A stretch of 39,193 nt of DNA, taken from contig WIAL01000012.1 in the NCBI GenBank assembly GCA_015519975.1, forward strand, positions 1 to 39,193, given 5' to 3'. Each line of letters opens with the position of its first letter. Position 1 is the first letter of the stretch. This document shows positions 35,601-39,193 of this stretch, one piece after another. The DNA is from Hydrogenothermaceae bacterium (lineage in GTDB: Bacteria > Aquificota > Aquificia > Aquificales > Hydrogenothermaceae). A program made the position numbers and the translations under genes. The notes beneath the pieces are model-generated. The model had not been told where the DNA came from. It saw only the letters and a program-made list of their open reading frames with translations, and searched no databases.

Positions 35601-37158
35601 CTTTTTCTAGCCAATTTAATACCTCCTAATTATTACCTTCTCTTAATTCTTCCAGTGAACTTTCTTCTGGTTTTCGCGTTAGTTTTAGTTCTTTGTCCTC
35701 TAACAGGAAGCCCAAGTCTATGTCTGATTCCTCTATAACATCCCATGTCCATAAGCCTTTTAATATTTACAGAAACTTCTCTTCTTAAATCACCTTCAAC
35801 CTTATAATTTTGTTCTATAAATTTCCTAATAGCATTAAGCTCATCAGGAGTTAATTCTCCAACTCTTTTCATCCCATCAATTCCAGTGTTTTGAAGGATT
35901 TCCTTAGCTCTAGTTTTACCTATGCCATATATATATGTAAGAGCTATTTCAAGTCTTTTTCTATCCGGTAAATCTACACCAGCTATACGTGCCATAATCT
36001 CCTCCTAATTATCCTTGTTTTTGCTTATGTCTTGGGTTTTCACAAATTACCATAACTCTACCGTTTCTTTTTATAATTCTGCATTTTTCACATCTTTTTT
36101 TAACAGAAGATTTAATTTTCATAGCAGTTACCTCTCTTTAAATTTTTACATTCTAAAAATAATTCTTCCCCTTGTTAAATCGTAAGGAGAAAGTTCAACT
36201 TTCACCCTATCTCCGGGAAGTATACGAATAAAATGCATTCTCATTTTACCTGATACATGAGCTAGTACTTCATGCCCTGTATCAAGTTTAACTCTAAACA
36301 TAGCATTAGGAAGTGCTTCTTCAACGGTTCCTTCTACTACTATACCCTTTTCCTTTTTTTCTTCTTTCTTTTTCTTTCCCATATTCCACCTTAATCTAAT
36401 TTTGAAAGTATTTCTGGACCATTTTCCGTAATTGCTACAGAATGTTCAAAATGAGCAGCTAACGCTTTTTCTTTTGAAACAATAGTCCAGCCGTCTTTTA
36501 ACTTTCTGTAATAATTTGGCCTTTTTCCTAAAGTAGCCATCGGTTCTATGGCAAGAACCATACCTTCTTTTAAAGTAACATTTTCTGCGTTCATTACGCA
36601 GTTTGAAACATGAGGACTTTCATGAGGCTTTTTACCTATCCCATGTCCTCCGTAATCACAAATAGGAGCGAGACGGTACTCCTTTAATGTGCCTTGTATA
36701 GCAGCCGCGATATCTCTTATATTATTGCCAGGAACACATTTTTCTATCCCAGCCATTAAAGCTTTCTCAACACCTTCTAAAAGTCTCTTTTTTCTATCAC
36801 TAATTTTATCACCTATAACGTAAGAAATAGCAGCATCTCCATACCAACCTTCATAAATAACACCAAAATCAATGCTAACTATATCACCTTCTTTTATAGG
36901 TTTATCTTTAGGTATTCCATGAACAATCTCTTCATTTATAGATACACAAAGTGCAGCTGGAAACCCATATAAACCTAAAAAAGCAGGCTTAACACCTCTT
37001 TTTTCCGCTTCCTCTCTAGCTATTTTATCTAAATCCAAGCCTGTCATTCCAGGCTTAGTTTCTTCTTTAATTTTTTGCAGTATTTCTGCTACAATCCTAT
37101 TTGCAACTCTTAATTTTTCTATATCTTCTTTTGTTTTTAGCTCAATCATAATAATCTA

Positions 37159-37794
<636 letters not shown>

Positions 37795-39193
37795 TTAAAA
37801 ATCCTTCATATTTTTTCATTGCAAGATATGCTTCAAGTTGATGGAGTGTATCAAGAGCAACTACAACTACAATCAATGCAGATGTTCCACCAAAATAAAA
37901 TGGTACATCAAGCCATTTAACTAGAAACATAGGAAGTACGGCAATAGCTGCCAAAAATATAGAACCTGCAAAAACAAGCCTTGTTAGAATATAGTTTATA
38001 TACTCTGAAGTTTGGGTACCTGCTCTAATCCCAGGAATAAACCCACCATTTCTTTTTAAACTATCTGCTATATCATTAGGATTAATAACTATTGCTGTGT
38101 AAAAATAAGCAAAGAATATAATTAAAGCAACATAGACAATAAAATAAATATAACTTTGTGGTGATAAAGCATCGGCTATTACTCTAGCTATATGACTTTG
38201 GGTTGCAAACATCTGTGCAATAGTAGATGGGAACATTAATATTGCTACTGCAAAAATAATTGGAATAACACCAGAAGGGTTTAATTTTAAAGGTAAATAA
38301 GTGGCAGTAGCCGACATTGCAGAGCTTCTTCTTGCATACTGAATAGGAATTCTTCTTTCAGCTTCCTGTATGTAAATAATACCAGCAACAACAATTATTA
38401 TAATTAAAACTGCTATTGCCACTTTGAATACAGGAAGAGAGCCAGCTCTTAATTGTTCGTATGTAGAAATAATAGCGTTTGGAATGCCAGCTACTATACT
38501 GGCTAAAATAAGCATAGAGATACCATTACCTATTCCAAATTCTGTAATCTTTTCACCAAGCCACATTAAAAATACAGTTCCAACTGTAATAATAAAAGTG
38601 GTCATAAATATAAAAAGAAATGCTGATTCTGAAATTAAAGCCTGTCCTGTTTCTGTTCTTATATTACTTATCCATACAGATAAAGCAAAAGATTGAAAAC
38701 CAGAGATGGCTATTGTTAGATACCTTGTATACTGGCTTATTTTCCACCTACCGTAATCACCTTCTTCTTTTTGAAGTTTTTCAAGGGTAGGTATAACAGC
38801 AGTTAGAAGCTGCATAATTATTGCAGCTGATATATAAGGCATAATACCAAGTGCAAAGACAGAAAGCCTTCCAAGAGCACCACCAGAAAAAAGGTTATAG
38901 ATGTTAAAAAGAACTCCGCCAGAAGAATTAAAATAGTTAAAGAGAGCTGCAGTATCTACACCCGGAACCGGAATATGTGTTCCAAGTCTATATACTGCAA
39001 AAATTATTAAAGTATAGGCAATTCTCTGCCTTAATTCTTTTATCTCGAAAATTTTTTGGATAAGGTCAAACAATTATTATTCCTCTGCTGCTGCAGATTC
39101 TTTAGAAATAACCTCTACTTTTCCGCCTGCTTTTTCAATTTTTTGGACAGCAGACCTTGAGAATTTATGAGCTTTTACAGTTAAAGATTTAGT

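Overview
The window is a dense, AT-rich bacterial chromosome segment with no tRNA, rRNA, insertion sequence or CRISPR array and no gene-free stretch over about 300 bases. Proteins rich in Lys/Glu/Ile, near-exclusive AGA/AGG arginine codons, good Shine-Dalgarno sites and the types of protein present suggest a thermophilic member of the Aquificota, perhaps Hydrogenothermaceae (Sulfurihydrogenibium-like). This is inferred from family resemblance, not from a search. LPS-type heptosyltransferase, TamB-like and DUF481 proteins indicate a Gram-negative double membrane.

Layout, left to right: (1) 1-2176, + strand: accA (5' end cut off), a small membrane protein and a heptosyltransferase. (2) 2173-5188: mnmG (-), a small unknown gene (+) with a near-perfect sigma-A promoter, and a membrane-bound CxxCH protein (-). 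(3) 5234-7268: molybdenum-cofactor genes, mogA (-) divergent from a moaC-moaB fusion (+), then a DUF4416 gene. (4) 7265-10827, - strand: a pyrG-hslU-coiled-coil-RAM-domain cluster. (5) 10921-14660, + strand: a YfgM-like TPR protein, purC, galU, rsmA, DUF503, EVE. (6) 14657-17639: ubiX and a Xer recombinase (-), a CPBP protease and a DedA protein (+), a universal stress protein (-). (7) 17649-20695, - strand: DUF481, serS, TPR protein. (8) 20739-25203: a 1292-aa TamB-like protein (+) converging on pabA/trpG (-). (9) 25316-28706: dnaG-rpoD with a strong terminator. (10) hemN (-), then ilvE and two unrecognised genes (+). (11) 32896-39193, - strand: the end of the spc operon and the alpha operon (rplO', secY, adk, map, infA, rpmJ, rpsM, rpsK, rpsD, rpoA, rplQ) followed by yggT.

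Most of this is core metabolism and information processing. The points most worth checking are a DedA gene whose only well-placed start codon is ATA, two genes with a -10 box placed for leaderless transcripts, the two unrecognised genes after ilvE (one a membrane sensor-like protein overlapping yggT by 87 bases), the small unknown gene at 4136, the membrane cytochrome-like protein at 4427, and very frequent TTG starts. No clearly new multi-gene system is visible.
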